A DNA stretch of 64,000 nucleotides from Alicyclobacillus suci (GTDB taxonomy: Bacteria; Bacillota; Bacilli; Alicyclobacillales; Alicyclobacillaceae), in NCBI RefSeq assembly GCF_017329615.1, contig NZ_JAFMTW010000003.1:62001-126000 (forward strand). Reading direction: 5' to 3'. The first letter of the stretch is position 1. Each line of letters opens with the position of its first letter. Under the pieces are notes generated by a model, which did not search any database, was not told the DNA's origin, and saw nothing but the letters and a program-made list of their open reading frames with translations. This document shows, piece by piece, positions 8,312-17,552 of the stretch. The position numbers and the translations under genes are program-made.

Positions 8312-10798
8312 CTACTCGCCAGTCGATTCGCTGCCGGACGATTCGCCGGACCCGGCGCTGGTGCCCGTACCTGTGCCACCCGTTGTCGATCCAGTGGTCG
8401 GCGCACCACCGGTACCTGACGACCCGCCGCCAGATGTCGATCCGCCCGAGCCCCCGGTCGTACCAGATCCCCCGGCGCCACTGGAGTCACCCGTGCTACC
8501 AGACCCGCTATTCGGCGGCGACGTCGTGCTGCCACCGGTGCTACCGCCTGTCGTTGGCGGCGTGGTGATATTGCCGGGTGTCGTGCCGGTGCCGTTCGAC
8601 GCATCTGTGGAACCGTCGTCTCCCGTCGAGGGAGCGGTGGTACCATTATCCGTCGTGTTCCCAATCGATGTCGACGACGAGTTGTCAGTCGCATTGTTGG
8701 TGGCATTCGCGGTCGTATTCGCCGTAGCGTTGGTCGTGTTGTTATCCGGTGCGGTCGTGTTTGCAGTTTGGCCCGATGTCAATGGCGCAGACGATGCACT
8801 CGTCAGATTGAACTGTTCCGGGGGTACCCCGGCTTCCGCTAAACGAACGATATCGCTGAAGATCTTCGCCGCGTTCGCCGACGGATCTAATGGCGACATA
8901 GTCATATGGTGCTCTGGCGACGAGACATCATAGCCAATATGGATAGAGCCCACCAAATTCGGCGTGTAACCGTCAAACCAAGCGTCGCGAATCCAGTTTG
9001 GATGATCTCCATTTAATCCAGTGTCGTACTGAACTGTACCGGTCTTACCGGCGACACCCCACCCAGGCACCTGGGCCGACGTACCCGTACCGTAGTTCAC
9101 AACATCTTCCATCAAACTGGTCATCGTCGCAGCCGTCTGCGGACTCATAATCGTCTTCGACTGCGGTTGGAACTGATAAATGGTCTGCCCCACCTGGTTG
9201 ACAATTTGGTTGATTAAATGCACTTTCATCTGAACGCCATTGTTGTCAAACGGCTCGTACGCCTGAGCCATCTCAACCGGGTTCACGCCATATTGCATGC
9301 CCCCAATCGCGACACCCAAATGCTGTCTGTCCTGCGCCGTCAACTTGATGCCGTCCTTCATCGCAAAGCTCGTCCCCGTTTGCAGCCCAATCTGTTGCAA
9401 AAGCCAGACGGAGGCGACGTTTTGCGACTCTTGAAGCGCATATTGCAGCGTCACTTTCGCCGGTCCGTCGACACCTTCCCAGTTCTGCGGGACGTACCCA
9501 CCGCCGAAGTCCTGCGGCGCGTTGTCGAGAATCGAATCCGGCCCCCATTGTCCACTCTCTATGGCAGGCGCGTACTCCATAATCGGCTTAATCGATGAAC
9601 CCGGCGAACTGTTGCTGTAAATTCTATCCATACCTAAAGGCGTATAGTCCTGTTTACGCGATCCCGCTGCGCCCGTGATACCACCCGTCGCTGGATCAAC
9701 AAACACAGCTGCACCGTCGACCGGCCCTGGGAAGTCGCTGTCGTACTGGCCACTCCAGAACACGTCCTCCACCGCCTGCTGCACATTTGGCTCAATCGTG
9801 GTATAGACTTTCAGACCGCCTTGCAACAGCTGTTGTGCGGAAATCCCGTTTTTCGACGCATAGTCGAACAGCACATTGGTGAATAAGGGATGCGTGTCCC
9901 ACGTCGAGTCCGGCAGCGAGTGATACGACGCGCCCAGCGGCTGCGCCTCTGCCGCCTCTGCCTGCTGCTCTGTGATGTACCCGTACTTGACCATGTTCTC
10001 CAACACCTGATTGCGCCGTTCGCGGGCTGCGGCCGGGTGCTTGAGCGGGTCGTACGCGGAAGGGGCCTGTGGCAACCCTGCTAGCAACGCTGCCTGAGCC
10101 AGCGTGAGTTGATTCGGGTCGTGCGCCAAGTCGATACCAAAATACCGCATCGCTGCCTGCCCGACACCCACTGTGTTTTCACCTAGGAATACCTTGTTGA
10201 GGTACATCGTCAGGATTTCTTGCTTCGTGAAGTCCTGATCAATATGCACCCCCATCGCAATTTCCTTCAACTTATACGACAGTGTCTTGTTGTCATTCAA
10301 AAAGACAATCTTCGCGAGCTGATCTTCGATGGTACTGGCGCCCTGTGACGTACTGTTGGTCGTGATGTCGACGACGACAGACCTGAGAATACTCTTCAAG
10401 TCGACACTGGAGCCTGTCCAAAAATTATGATCTTCCGTCGCCACAATGGCGTTCTGCAAGTTCTTCGGAATGTCACCATAACTTAAGGTCGTCTGCGGCG
10501 TACCGATTTTCTCGTAAACTTTTCCAGAGGCGTCGTATACCACGGTTGGTTGCGGCGTCGCCGTCAGTTTCGCAATGGAGATAGGTGTCATTCTCAGCAG
10601 CACAAAATAACCGACGACTGCCAACACGGCACCTGTCAAAAAGAGGCCGCCAATGGTATACACAAAAGCCCGAATCCCTCGTCGTCTTGAGCCGCGCTTC
10701 TTACCTGACGAATACTTCTCCGATGCTGACTTTCTCGAAGTCGACTTCTTCGAAGTTCTCTTTGAAGTTGGCTGCGAGTGAGTCTTGGAACGCTTCAA
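8312..10798 (-). CDS. Class A penicillin-binding protein (PBP1A family) with low-complexity Gly/Ser/Thr tail
   Basis: An 828-residue bifunctional peptidoglycan synthase. The TTG start at 10798 has GGGAGG about ten bases upstream. A Lys/Arg/Ser-rich cytoplasmic segment (1-40) precedes one membrane helix (about 45-70). The glycosyltransferase domain shows ATEDHNFW (catalytic Glu) and QGASTIEDQLAK. The transpeptidase domain shows SSIK (active Ser), SQN and KTGT. The last 130 residues, from about 695, are a run of Ser, Thr, Gly, Asn and Asp repeats that is probably disordered and wall-embedded. The gene stands alone with its own terminator and polymerises and cross-links glycan at the membrane. 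Confidence 0.93.
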   Translation of the reverse strand: MKRSKTHSQPTSKRTSKKSTSRKSASEKYSSGKKRGSRRRGIRAFVYTIGGLFLTGAVLAVVGYFVLLRMTPISIAKLTATPQPTVVYDASGKVYEKIGTPQTTLSYGDIPKNLQNAIVATEDHNFWTGSSVDLKSILRSVVVDITTNSTSQGASTIEDQLAKIVFLNDNKTLSYKLKEIAMGVHIDQDFTKQEILTMYLNKVFLGENTVGVGQAAMRYFGIDLAHDPNQLTLAQAALLAGLPQAPSAYDPLKHPAAARERRNQVLENMVKYGYITEQQAEAAEAQPLGASYHSLPDSTWDTHPLFTNVLFDYASKNGISAQQLLQGGLKVYTTIEPNVQQAVEDVFWSGQYDSDFPGPVDGAAVFVDPATGGITGAAGSRKQDYTPLGMDRIYSNSSPGSSIKPIMEYAPAIESGQWGPDSILDNAPQDFGGGYVPQNWEGVDGPAKVTLQYALQESQNVASVWLLQQIGLQTGTSFAMKDGIKLTAQDRQHLGVAIGGMQYGVNPVEMAQAYEPFDNNGVQMKVHLINQIVNQVGQTIYQFQPQSKTIMSPQTAATMTSLMEDVVNYGTGTSAQVPGWGVAGKTGTVQYDTGLNGDHPNWIRDAWFDGYTPNLVGSIHIGYDVSSPEHHMTMSPLDPSANAAKIFSDIVRLAEAGVPPEQFNLTSASSAPLTSGQTANTTAPDNNTTNATANTTANATNNATDNSSSTSIGNTTDNGTTAPSTGDDGSTDASNGTGTTPGNITTPPTTGGSTGGSTTSPPNSGSGSTGDSSGAGGSGTTGGSGGSTSGGGSSGTGGAPTTGSTTGGTGTGTSAGSGESSGSESTGE

Positions 10799-10935
10799 CT
10801 TGTTGTTTCCTCCCAGCAGTAAAAATACGAAACCTCGATAGAAATGTCGTGGTCATCAAAGAATATGAAACAAATCTTCTACGAATGCCCATCGCGTACA
10901 ATGCACAACAAAGATTTTACACGTACTCTCGTATG

Positions 10936-10967
10936 ATAGATCTTTTTAGATAGATTTTTAGATCTAT
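10936..10967. repeat. Short inverted repeat in the region upstream of the penicillin-binding protein gene
   Basis: ATAGATCT at 10936 and AGATCTAT at 10960 are exact inverted copies separated by 16 bases that contain two copies of TTTTTAGAT. The role is unknown; it may be a regulator site or part of the mobile-element debris that follows. Confidence 0.4.
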
Positions 10968-10980
10968 GATATTGAAATCA

Positions 10981-11042
10981 TGTTGAAAAATGAGCCACAT
11001 GTACGCAGCATTGCGCTACGAGAATGAGCCACCTTAGACACC
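10981..11042. mobile_element. Possible IS end remnant (IS21-like terminal repeats)
   Basis: The stretch begins TGTTGAAAAATGAGCCAC, and AATGAGCCAC is repeated 44 bp later (10989 and 11033). A TGT terminus with a repeated internal motif resembles the ends of IS21-type elements. No transposase of that family is present, so at most a solo end survives. The assignment is by appearance only. Confidence 0.3.
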
Positions 11043-11140
11043 CCTTCGGACAAAAAGAGGGAATCCAGCTCGCAAGCGGCCCCCTCTGTCCCCATTCCAT
11101 ATCAACGTCGAACGTCACGCGCTTCCCGCATTCACGGGCC

Positions 11141-11465
11141 CACTGGCACACGTTAGCGCAACAAGTTGGTCTTCGCAAGGTGCAGCCAAATTATTAGAAC
11201 AAGTCCTGAGCCAGGTGTTGGACGTGCAGGCAAGCGAGCAATTGAAAGCAGAGCCTTATGAGCGTTGTGAAGAACGTCAAGAATATCGAAATGGGACGCG
11301 TGAACGTGCCTTACAACTCGAGTGGGGCGGATTGTCCTTCGCGTTCCCCGGCTTCGAAACGGTACGTTTTCAACTGAGTTGTTCAGTCGATATCAACGTA
11401 GTGAACAAGCTCTTGTCCTGGAGCTGAAGGAGATGGTTGAAAATGGCGTGCCCACACGCCAAAGT
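11141..11465 (+). pseudogene. IS256-family transposase remnant with a frameshift
   Basis: Two frames together give an N-terminal IS256-type transposase piece: KLLEQVLSQVLDVQASEQLKA and YRNGTRERALQ in one frame to about 11322, then VGRIVLRVPRLRNGTFS and EQALVLELKEMVENGV in the next to about 11460. At the junction one A appears to be missing (CAACTCGAGTGGG where the family needs CAAACTCGAGTGGG). The catalytic DDE part is absent. It is a dead fragment next to an acetyltransferase gene, showing past insertion at this locus. Confidence 0.85.
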
Positions 11466-11510
11466 CCACATATTGGCTTCGATGTCGATTTCAAGGACGA
11501 TGAGTTCCTT

Positions 11511-12044
11511 CTATTCCGCCGTTTTAACACCACCCACGACATACACGCGCACGGGACGCTGTGCAGACGGATCTATCGTCTCGCGCTCGAATCGCATGCC
11601 GATTTTCTGCATCACGCGCTCTGACGCGTGATTGCCAACTTGACAAATGCTGATAATTTCGTCGAGGTTGCAGTCCTGGAAACCAAAACGCAAGACTTCC
11701 TTAGCCGCCTCTGTCGCGATGCCAAGTCCCCAAAACGGAAGACCGAGTCTCCAGCCAATTTCTACGGCTGGCAGCACTTCCGGTAAAAACGTAGGCACAG
11801 AAAGACCGACAAAACCTGCGAGTTGCTTAGTTTCGCGCACTTCGACCGCAAATAGACCGTACCCCCGCTCCTCCCATCCCGACTCCCAGCGGGCGATGGC
11901 CTCCCTCGTCTCATCCACGGTTGCAGGTACCCCTTTGCCTATCCAACGCATCACTTCGTCGTCGGCGTTAATCGCTGCCATGGCCGCGACATCATTTTCT
12001 GTCCAACGCCGTAGGATGAGCCGCTCTGTCTGTAAAACCGTCAT
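11511..12044 (-). CDS. GNAT acetyltransferase, RimJ/RimL type
   Basis: A 177-residue protein started at the ATG at 12044, which has GGAGGG seven bases upstream; the frame is open further but has no site there. It shows the RimJ-type opening LQTERLILRRWTENDV, the acetyl-CoA loop around GLPFWGLGIATEAAKEVL (V/I-x-x-x-x-G-x-G/A type), and the C-terminal NHASERVMQKIGMRF. Such enzymes acetylate protein N-termini, antibiotics or small amines; the target is unknown. The C-terminal end lies next to the IS256 remnant, and the gene appears intact. Confidence 0.85.
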   Translation of the reverse strand: MTVLQTERLILRRWTENDVAAMAAINADDEVMRWIGKGVPATVDETREAIARWESGWEERGYGLFAVEVRETKQLAGFVGLSVPTFLPEVLPAVEIGWRLGLPFWGLGIATEAAKEVLRFGFQDCNLDEIISICQVGNHASERVMQKIGMRFERETIDPSAQRPVRVYVVGGVKTAE

Positions 12045-12225
12045 CACGGTTCCCTCCTGTTCGCTGTGTTTCGCGAATGATCGAAAAATCCGAAAAACTA
12101 GTACAATTATCATATAACATAGATGGACGTGGTAGCTCAGGAAACAGCGGGCTGAACGTGACACCCCACTGTTCCGCTCTACCACCAGTCCCAATCGCTT
12201 CCCACACGTCGGCCTGCGGAGGGAA

Positions 12226-13260
12226 CTACTTGATTTTTGAGTCGAAAGATTTATACGTAGACATAGTTGACCCAATGGATATCCAGGAAGCGGTGATCCC
12301 CATAAACGTACCGCCAAACAGAATGGCACCCGCACATCCAGCGAAGGCATTCGGGGTGACAACTGGCAAGAGTACGCCAACCGCCTGCAATAAATAAGCT
12401 ACCACGAGGATTTGAACGTCGCCGAAGCGGCGGGCCAACATGGATCCAAACAGACACGAGGGCATAGCGGCCATCCCGGCCACCACCCAAAGATAAGGTG
12501 CAAACTTGTGCAATGCCGGCTGGCTCGACGCCATGTCGACGAGGAATGTGGCTGTGATGATGTATCCTAGACCCTCACAACCATAGGCGACAATGAGCCA
12601 TGAGAACAACCGCTTGTTCGCAACCGCATGCGATATAGCTTCGGTCGGCTGCCCGTTCGCCGCCGTTCTGGGCACCCGAATGCACTCCATGGCCGGGATG
12701 CCAAGACAAATGCTCAACACCATCATGCCAAGCCAAGTGCCTTGCCAGGCAAAAGCATGATTGATTGCAGGAACCAATGCGCCCGTTACGGCGATACCAA
12801 GACCCACGCCGCCATAGACGACACCCGACAGCGCTTGACGATTGTGCCTGGCCAATTCATCCATCACAATACTCGACACCATCACAAACACCACAGCGCT
12901 CGATAGACCAGACAACAGTCGCACAATCAGCCAAAGCCAAGTTTGAGACGTCACAGCCATGCATCCGGTTGTCGCGATACACAGGCAAAGCGAACATCGA
13001 AACGCGAACTGACGATGGCGGTGTAGCCACGAGACGAATCCTGCAACGAAAGCGCCGAAAAGATATCCCAAATAATTACTCGATGCAAGGTAGCCCGCCA
13101 TGGCGCTCGAAAAATGGGTCTCTTCCTGCATCAACGGCAAGATGGGTGTATATGCGAAGCGACTGACACCCATGGCGACAAACAGCGCAAGTGCACCCCC
13201 AAAGAGCGACGGCCACACGTTACGCGGGTGGTCACTGACAGCTGATTGTTGAATAAACAA
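12226..13260 (-). CDS. MFS transporter, YbfB/YjiJ family
   Basis: About 344 residues with roughly 12 hydrophobic segments. The signature is the first helix and loop, ALFVAMGVSRFAYTPILPLMQ. I favour the TTG at 13260 with AAGGA 11 bases upstream; an ATG at 13335 would extend into the divergent regulator gene. YbfB/YjiJ proteins are usually controlled by a divergent LysR regulator, as here. The substrate is unknown. The two divergent starts almost touch, so each promoter must lie inside the other gene. Confidence 0.85.
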   Translation of the reverse strand: MFIQQSAVSDHPRNVWPSLFGGALALFVAMGVSRFAYTPILPLMQEETHFSSAMAGYLASSNYLGYLFGAFVAGFVSWLHRHRQFAFRCSLCLCIATTGCMAVTSQTWLWLIVRLLSGLSSAVVFVMVSSIVMDELARHNRQALSGVVYGGVGLGIAVTGALVPAINHAFAWQGTWLGMMVLSICLGIPAMECIRVPRTAANGQPTEAISHAVANKRLFSWLIVAYGCEGLGYIITATFLVDMASSQPALHKFAPYLWVVAGMAAMPSCLFGSMLARRFGDVQILVVAYLLQAVGVLLPVVTPNAFAGCAGAILFGGTFMGITASWISIGSTMSTYKSFDSKIK

Positions 13261-13261
13261 G

Positions 13262-14125
13262 ATGATTGCAGTCCTTGTGGAATTGCGAGACTTGGCCATT
13301 TTCACTGCCGTAGCGAGGACGAAAAGTGTGACCAAGGCCGCTGAGCAGCTCGGCTACGTTCAATCGAACATCACCGCCCGCATCCAGCACTTGGAGCGCA
13401 CACTGGGCACACCGCTGTTCCGTCGGCGTCCGCGGGGCGTGTCGCTGACGTCCAGTGGTGAGACGCTACTCCACTACGCACAACGAATTCTGGCACTGTG
13501 TTCCGAGGCCGAACGCGCCCTCCAAGATACGCAGACACCCAGTGGACAACTGCGCATTGCCGCCATGGAAACGACGACGGCGACCCGACTGCCCGGGATT
13601 TTAGCGAGATATCACGAAGCGTACCCAAATGTCGAGTTGGTGCTAAAGACGGGATCGACCAATGAATTGATAAACGCCGTCTTGCACGATGACATCGAGG
13701 CTGCGTTTGTCGCGGGGCCCGTTCAACATCCACAGCTTGAGACGGTCGCCGTCATCGAAGAACAACTCGTGCTCATCGGTCGTGACGGCCGCCTCGAACT
13801 CGCACCGACGGATAACGCGACGATTGTCGCGTTTCGCGAGGGGTGCTCATACAGAAAGCGCCTCGAACAATACTTAGATCACGTCGGCATCACATCCCGC
13901 CAGGTAATAGAACTGGGGACACTGGATGGGATATTAGGCTGTGCAGCTGTCGGCATGGGCATCTCAATGGTCCCGCAGTCGGTCGTTGAACAGAGTCGCT
14001 ACGTTGTCGACGTAAGCTATCTTCCAGACGAGTACGGCCGTGTCCCGACGGTGTTGATTCGCCGCAAGGATGCATTTCTCTCTGCGGCGTTGGCCAAGTT
14101 TATTGAGGCGGTTCAATGTATGTAA
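13262..14125 (+). CDS. LysR-family transcriptional regulator
   Basis: A 287-residue LysR regulator: N-terminal winged helix with VTKAAEQLGYVQSNITARIQHLE and LFRRRPRGVSLTSSG, then a periplasmic-binding-like effector domain. The ATG at 13262 has no good ribosome binding site; the GTG at 13277 is an alternative giving the more usual VELRDLAIF start. It is divergent from the MFS gene and probably controls it. Similar regulators (CzcR/YwqM type) sense small acids, but the effector here is unknown. Confidence 0.87.
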   Translation: MIAVLVELRDLAIFTAVARTKSVTKAAEQLGYVQSNITARIQHLERTLGTPLFRRRPRGVSLTSSGETLLHYAQRILALCSEAERALQDTQTPSGQLRIAAMETTTATRLPGILARYHEAYPNVELVLKTGSTNELINAVLHDDIEAAFVAGPVQHPQLETVAVIEEQLVLIGRDGRLELAPTDNATIVAFREGCSYRKRLEQYLDHVGITSRQVIELGTLDGILGCAAVGMGISMVPQSVVEQSRYVVDVSYLPDEYGRVPTVLIRRKDAFLSAALAKFIEAVQCM

Positions 14126-14184
14126 GGAACCCATTAAATGGAGGCTGCAGGGAGTCGTGACACACAAGGCCGTCACCATCGCAC

Positions 14185-14673
14185 TCACGCGCGCTCCCGC
14201 AGGGCCTCCACAACATCTTGCTCAAGTTCGCTTGGCGACACGGTGGGCGCAAAGCGCTTCAATACTTTTCCCTGTCGATTGACCAGAAATTTCGTGAAGT
14301 TCCACTTGATGGCCTGGCTGCCCAGAACCCCGCCCGCTTCCGATTTTAAGTACTGATACAGCGGATGCGCATTTCGCCCGTTCACATCAATCTTCGCAAA
14401 CATCGGGAACGTCACGTCGTACGTCACCTGGCAAAACTGCGCAATCTCCGCCTCCGAACCAGGTTCCTGTTTACCGAATTGGTTACATGGAAATCCGAGA
14501 ATCACAAATCCCTCATCCTGATATTTTCGATATAACGCTTCGAGCCCTTCGTATTGCGGGGTAAATCCACACTTACTCGCCGTGTTGACGATGAGCAACA
14601 CGTTCCCCTGATACTCTGACAAGGACTGTGTTGAGCCATCAATGCGCTTCGCCGTAAAATCATACACGCTCAT
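14185..14673 (-). CDS. bsaA: Glutathione peroxidase-family thiol peroxidase
   Basis: A 162-residue Gpx/BsaA-type peroxidase. The peroxidatic Cys lies in NTASKCGFTPQY (about residue 36), followed by GFPCNQFGKQEPG with the catalytic Gln and possible resolving Cys, and the conserved WNFTKFLV. Bacterial members reduce hydroperoxides with thioredoxin instead of glutathione. It is a single gene, convergent with the LysR gene. Confidence 0.92.
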   Translation of the reverse strand: MSVYDFTAKRIDGSTQSLSEYQGNVLLIVNTASKCGFTPQYEGLEALYRKYQDEGFVILGFPCNQFGKQEPGSEAEIAQFCQVTYDVTFPMFAKIDVNGRNAHPLYQYLKSEAGGVLGSQAIKWNFTKFLVNRQGKVLKRFAPTVSPSELEQDVVEALRERA

Positions 14674-14895
14674 GCCTAATCACCTCTTTGCTGAGATTCC
14701 TCATGTGATTCAAATTCGGTTGAAAGACACCAATTCCTTCATCCCCCACATCTCCGACTTGACGCCCACGGCCAGTTTGCTACGCTGGGAGAGGTGCTAG
14801 ACACCGACATACGAGTACGCGCAGGCGCAACGGTTTTTTGCGTATGCCGGCCACGACCGGCCCTCTGCATGAGTACAATTGAAGGAGATTCAACC

Positions 14896-16194
14896 ATGTC
14901 TATCAATCGAGCACAGTCCGAACTGTGGTTTCACCGCGCAGAAGCGGTCATATTAGGCGGCGTCAACAGCCCCTCAAGAAGTTATAAATCGGTCGGCGGC
15001 GGGACGCCCATTGTGATGGCGCGTGGAGCGGGATCTAAATTCTACGACGTCGACGGCAACGAATACATCGACTACTTGGCCGGATATGGCCCGTCCATCC
15101 TAGGTCATGCGCACCCGGAAATCACCAAGGCCATCCAAGAAGCGGCCGAGGATGGCGTCCTTTACGGCACGCCGACGACATCAGAGGTGCTGTTCGCCGA
15201 AAAGTTGCGACAGGCGATTCCGGATTTGGAGCGCATCCGCTTCGTCAATTCGGGGACGGAAGCCGTTATGACGACAATCCGCGTGGCGCGCGCCTACACC
15301 GGTCGCACGCGCATTATCAAATTCGCAGGCTGCTACCACGGCCATTCCGATGCGATGCTCGTGGCAGCCGGCTCAGGCCCGTCATCGATGGGCGTCCCCG
15401 ACAGCGCCGGTGTGACGAAGGCGACAGCCGAAGAGGTCATCACGGTGCCGTTTAATGACCTGGACGCCTTCGAACAAGCGCTCATTGCACACGGGCACGA
15501 CGTCGCTGCGGTACTCGTCGAACCGATTGTCGGAAACTTTGGCATCGTCGCGCCAAAAGATGACACGTATTTGAAATCGGTGATTGATCTCGCCCACCAC
15601 CATGGCGCCCTCACCATTTTCGACGAGGTCATCACGGCATTCCGCTTCCACTACGGCAGCGCTGCCCAACTGTACGACGTGCACCCAGATTTGTATGCGC
15701 TGGGCAAAATCATCGGCGGCGGATTGCCCATTGGCGCCTACGGCGGTCGGCGTGACATCATGGAGAATGTCGCACCACTGGGTCCTGCCTACCAAGCTGG
15801 CACCATGGCCGGCAACCCACTGTCGATGCGCACTGGCATCGCCTGCCTAAGCGTCCTGCAGCAACCGGGGCTCTACGAGGCGATGGCAAAACGCGCCGAG
15901 CGGCTGGTGAAGGTGACACATGAAGCGGCGGACAAATACCATGTGCCCATCACCATCAACCGGGTCGGCGGCGCATTTACAGTCTACTTTGGCCACCACG
16001 CCGTACACAACTACGACGACGCCCAAGCGACAGACAGCAAGCAGTTCGCGCGCTATTTCCACTTGCTGGCGGACAACGGCATCCTTATCGCCCCGTCAAA
16101 GTACGAAGCGTGGTTCGTCTCTGCCGTGCACACGGACGAAGATATCGAGCAAACCTGCGACGCAATTGACCGGGTGTTTCAGGGACTCGCTTAA
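14896..16194 (+). CDS. hemL: Glutamate-1-semialdehyde 2,1-aminomutase
   Basis: A 432-residue class III PLP enzyme. The ATG at 14896 has GAAGGAGAT six bases upstream; the longer frame lacks a site. [13 protein letters not shown] at the N-terminus, the [18 protein letters not shown] block, [10 protein letters not shown] and the PLP Lys in [17 protein letters not shown] identify it. It converts glutamate-1-semialdehyde to 5-aminolevulinate for haem synthesis. It sits outside a hem cluster, so a second copy may exist elsewhere in the genome, as in Bacillus. Its TAA overlaps the convergent small coat-like gene. Confidence 0.93.
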   Translation: MSINRAQSELWFHRAEAVILGGVNSPSRSYKSVGGGTPIVMARGAGSKFYDVDGNEYIDYLAGYGPSILGHAHPEITKAIQEAAEDGVLYGTPTTSEVLFAEKLRQAIPDLERIRFVNSGTEAVMTTIRVARAYTGRTRIIKFAGCYHGHSDAMLVAAGSGPSSMGVPDSAGVTKATAEEVITVPFNDLDAFEQALIAHGHDVAAVLVEPIVGNFGIVAPKDDTYLKSVIDLAHHHGALTIFDEVITAFRFHYGSAAQLYDVHPDLYALGKIIGGGLPIGAYGGRRDIMENVAPLGPAYQAGTMAGNPLSMRTGIACLSVLQQPGLYEAMAKRAERLVKVTHEAADKYHVPITINRVGGAFTVYFGHHAVHNYDDAQATDSKQFARYFHLLADNGILIAPSKYEAWFVSAVHTDEDIEQTCDAIDRVFQGLA

Positions 16195-16394
16195 TCCGTC
16201 TTCGGCCTTTTCCGATAGGGATTGCGAGAGTCGACCACGATAGTTTGGTGCGACGGTACAAAGTAGTGCCGCGGAATATCGACATAAATATACCTGTCAA
16301 TGTAAACAATCGGACGCGAAATGGGTGCCATTGGCCAGTGTGATATGTGCTTACGCGGATGGACTGGGTAGTTGGAGTCGTTCGGGGAACGCAT
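16191..16394 (-). CDS. Small His/Pro/Tyr-rich protein, possibly spore-coat (CotD-like)
   Basis: A 67-residue protein started at the ATG at 16394, which has GGGGGTGATG just upstream. It is rich in His, Pro, Arg and Tyr ([30 protein letters not shown]) and has no Cys after the chosen start. The composition and the HYF-x-H pattern recall inner spore-coat proteins such as CotD, but there is no firm family match. Its stop overlaps the hemL stop on the opposite strand through a shared TTAA. Confidence 0.5.
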   Translation of the reverse strand: MRSPNDSNYPVHPRKHISHWPMAPISRPIVYIDRYIYVDIPRHYFVPSHQTIVVDSRNPYRKRPKTD

Positions 16395-16764
16395 GTCATC
16401 ACCCCCACAAGACATTTGACGATGCACCATTGCATGAAAATGTCAGGTGGGATAGCACGGTCACCCGCCCATGACCAAGCCCGATGACGCGTGAATTAGG
16501 CGTCTTGGCAGATACAAGTGGGGACCGTCAACGCACTGACGATCCCCACTTTCGCTGAAAAAGCCATGTTCCGCGGACAGCCATGATTGGCGCAACGACG
16601 AACCTTGCAAAGGAGTAGCCTGCAACCCGTGAATCTGCGCCCACTCCCCGCGCAAAATGCCCATGCGAATGGAATCTAAAACACGCCTTGTGCAATCGCA
16701 CCCACACGAAAACGCGACATAGGGCCCATGGTGGGCCCCGTCCGCAGCTCTTCAGCTTTCCTGG
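16395..16764. other. Gene-free stretch with one strong hairpin
   Basis: No credible gene was seen. A perfect-looking hairpin at 16516-16552 (AAGTGGGGA..CGTCA / TGACG..TCCCCACTT) is the only structure. It has only three T residues after it on the plus strand, so it is a weak terminator candidate for either strand. Confidence 0.4.
16516..16552. repeat. Stable hairpin in gene-free DNA
   Basis: Arms of about 14 bases, AGTGGGGA-C-CGTCA and TGACG-A-TCCCCACT, enclose a short loop. It could be a terminator or an RNA structure. It lies between the ccpN stop and the coat-like gene. Confidence 0.5.
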
Positions 16765-17451
16765 CTATTGCGGACCCGGCGACGCAAGGTCTAACAAGAC
16801 TTTTGTCATCGTCGTTTTAGTGACCCGTCCGACCACGTGCAGGCGATAATCCCCGGAATCCTGCGAGGTGACATCCACCGGCTCCACTACAGGCAGCGTA
16901 TCCACCTTATTGTTCACCATTTTTCGTGCGGCATCGAGTATGGTATCTTCTGGGCTAACCGTGACTACGTTTGGAAACCGCGTCATAATCATACTGACCG
17001 GGATAGACGTCGCCTGCGTGTTGCCCAGAAGTGTCTTTAGGAGATCCTTTCTCGACACGACGCCACTGAGGTAATTGAACTCATCTGTGACAATGAGGCT
17101 GCCCACGTCTTCCAAAAATAACGTGACGACCGCATCGTACAAAGAGGTTACTTCCCGTACGACGACAGGGACGGACTGAACGTGTTGCACCTCTGTAGAC
17201 AACAATTTCTGAACCGATTCACTCTGTCCGTTCCTGCCTTTGCCAATAAAGTAGCCCACTTTTGGTTTCGCGTCCAAGTACCCTAGCGTCACCAGTAAAG
17301 AAAGGTCGAACCGAATCGTCGGCTTGCTCACGCCCAACAATTCAGCAAGCTGTTCCGCGATAATCGGTTCGTGGGTCTCAACCAACCGAAGAATCTCCTT
17401 TTGGCGAGAAGAGAGTTCTATGGTGGCTCCCCCCTTTCCGGCTTCGCGCAA
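16765..17451 (-). CDS. ccpN: CcpN-type repressor: helix-turn-helix plus tandem CBS domains
   Basis: The protein has an N-terminal winged helix (LSSRQKEILRLVETHEPI, LLGVSKPTIRFDLSLL, GYLDAKPKVGYF) then two CBS domains (about residues 85-215). This matches CcpN/YqzB of Bacillus, the repressor of gluconeogenic genes that responds to ATP/ADP. Neighbours are exactly its expected partners: ppdK, the PPDK regulatory protein and gapB. The start is uncertain. The coordinate given uses a TTG with no ribosome binding site; GGGGGGAG instead precedes an ATA at 17421 that aligns with the usual family start, and a TTG after AAAAGGAG lies about 36 bases further in. A possible -10 TATACT is at 17471-17476. 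Confidence 0.87.
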   Translation of the reverse strand: MREAGKGGATIELSSRQKEILRLVETHEPIIAEQLAELLGVSKPTIRFDLSLLVTLGYLDAKPKVGYFIGKGRNGQSESVQKLLSTEVQHVQSVPVVVREVTSLYDAVVTLFLEDVGSLIVTDEFNYLSGVVSRKDLLKTLLGNTQATSIPVSMIMTRFPNVVTVSPEDTILDAARKMVNNKVDTLPVVEPVDVTSQDSGDYRLHVVGRVTKTTMTKVLLDLASPGPQ

Positions 17452-17552
17452 ATTCTTTTCGTCGTACTTCAGTATACACCAGCTATCAGGGGAAACAGTG
17501 CGCCCCACGCCCTCAGCGGCAAAATACGCCGAATATGCCGGATGGAAGCCAC

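Noticed and set aside
8172..8933. Long plus-strand open frame rich in Pro and Val opposite the PBP tail
   Set aside because: It is the antisense of the Gly/Ser/Thr repeat codons; it has no ribosome site or domain and lies wholly inside a well-supported gene and its terminator.
11215..11427. Single small hypothetical gene in the IS debris
   Set aside because: The reading frame is half IS256 transposase and half frameshifted nonsense after a one-base deletion, so it is a relic.
16461..16664. 67-codon minus-strand frame between hemL and ccpN
   Set aside because: It includes the strong hairpin at 16516-16552 within its coding span, has no ribosome site and shows no recognisable motif.
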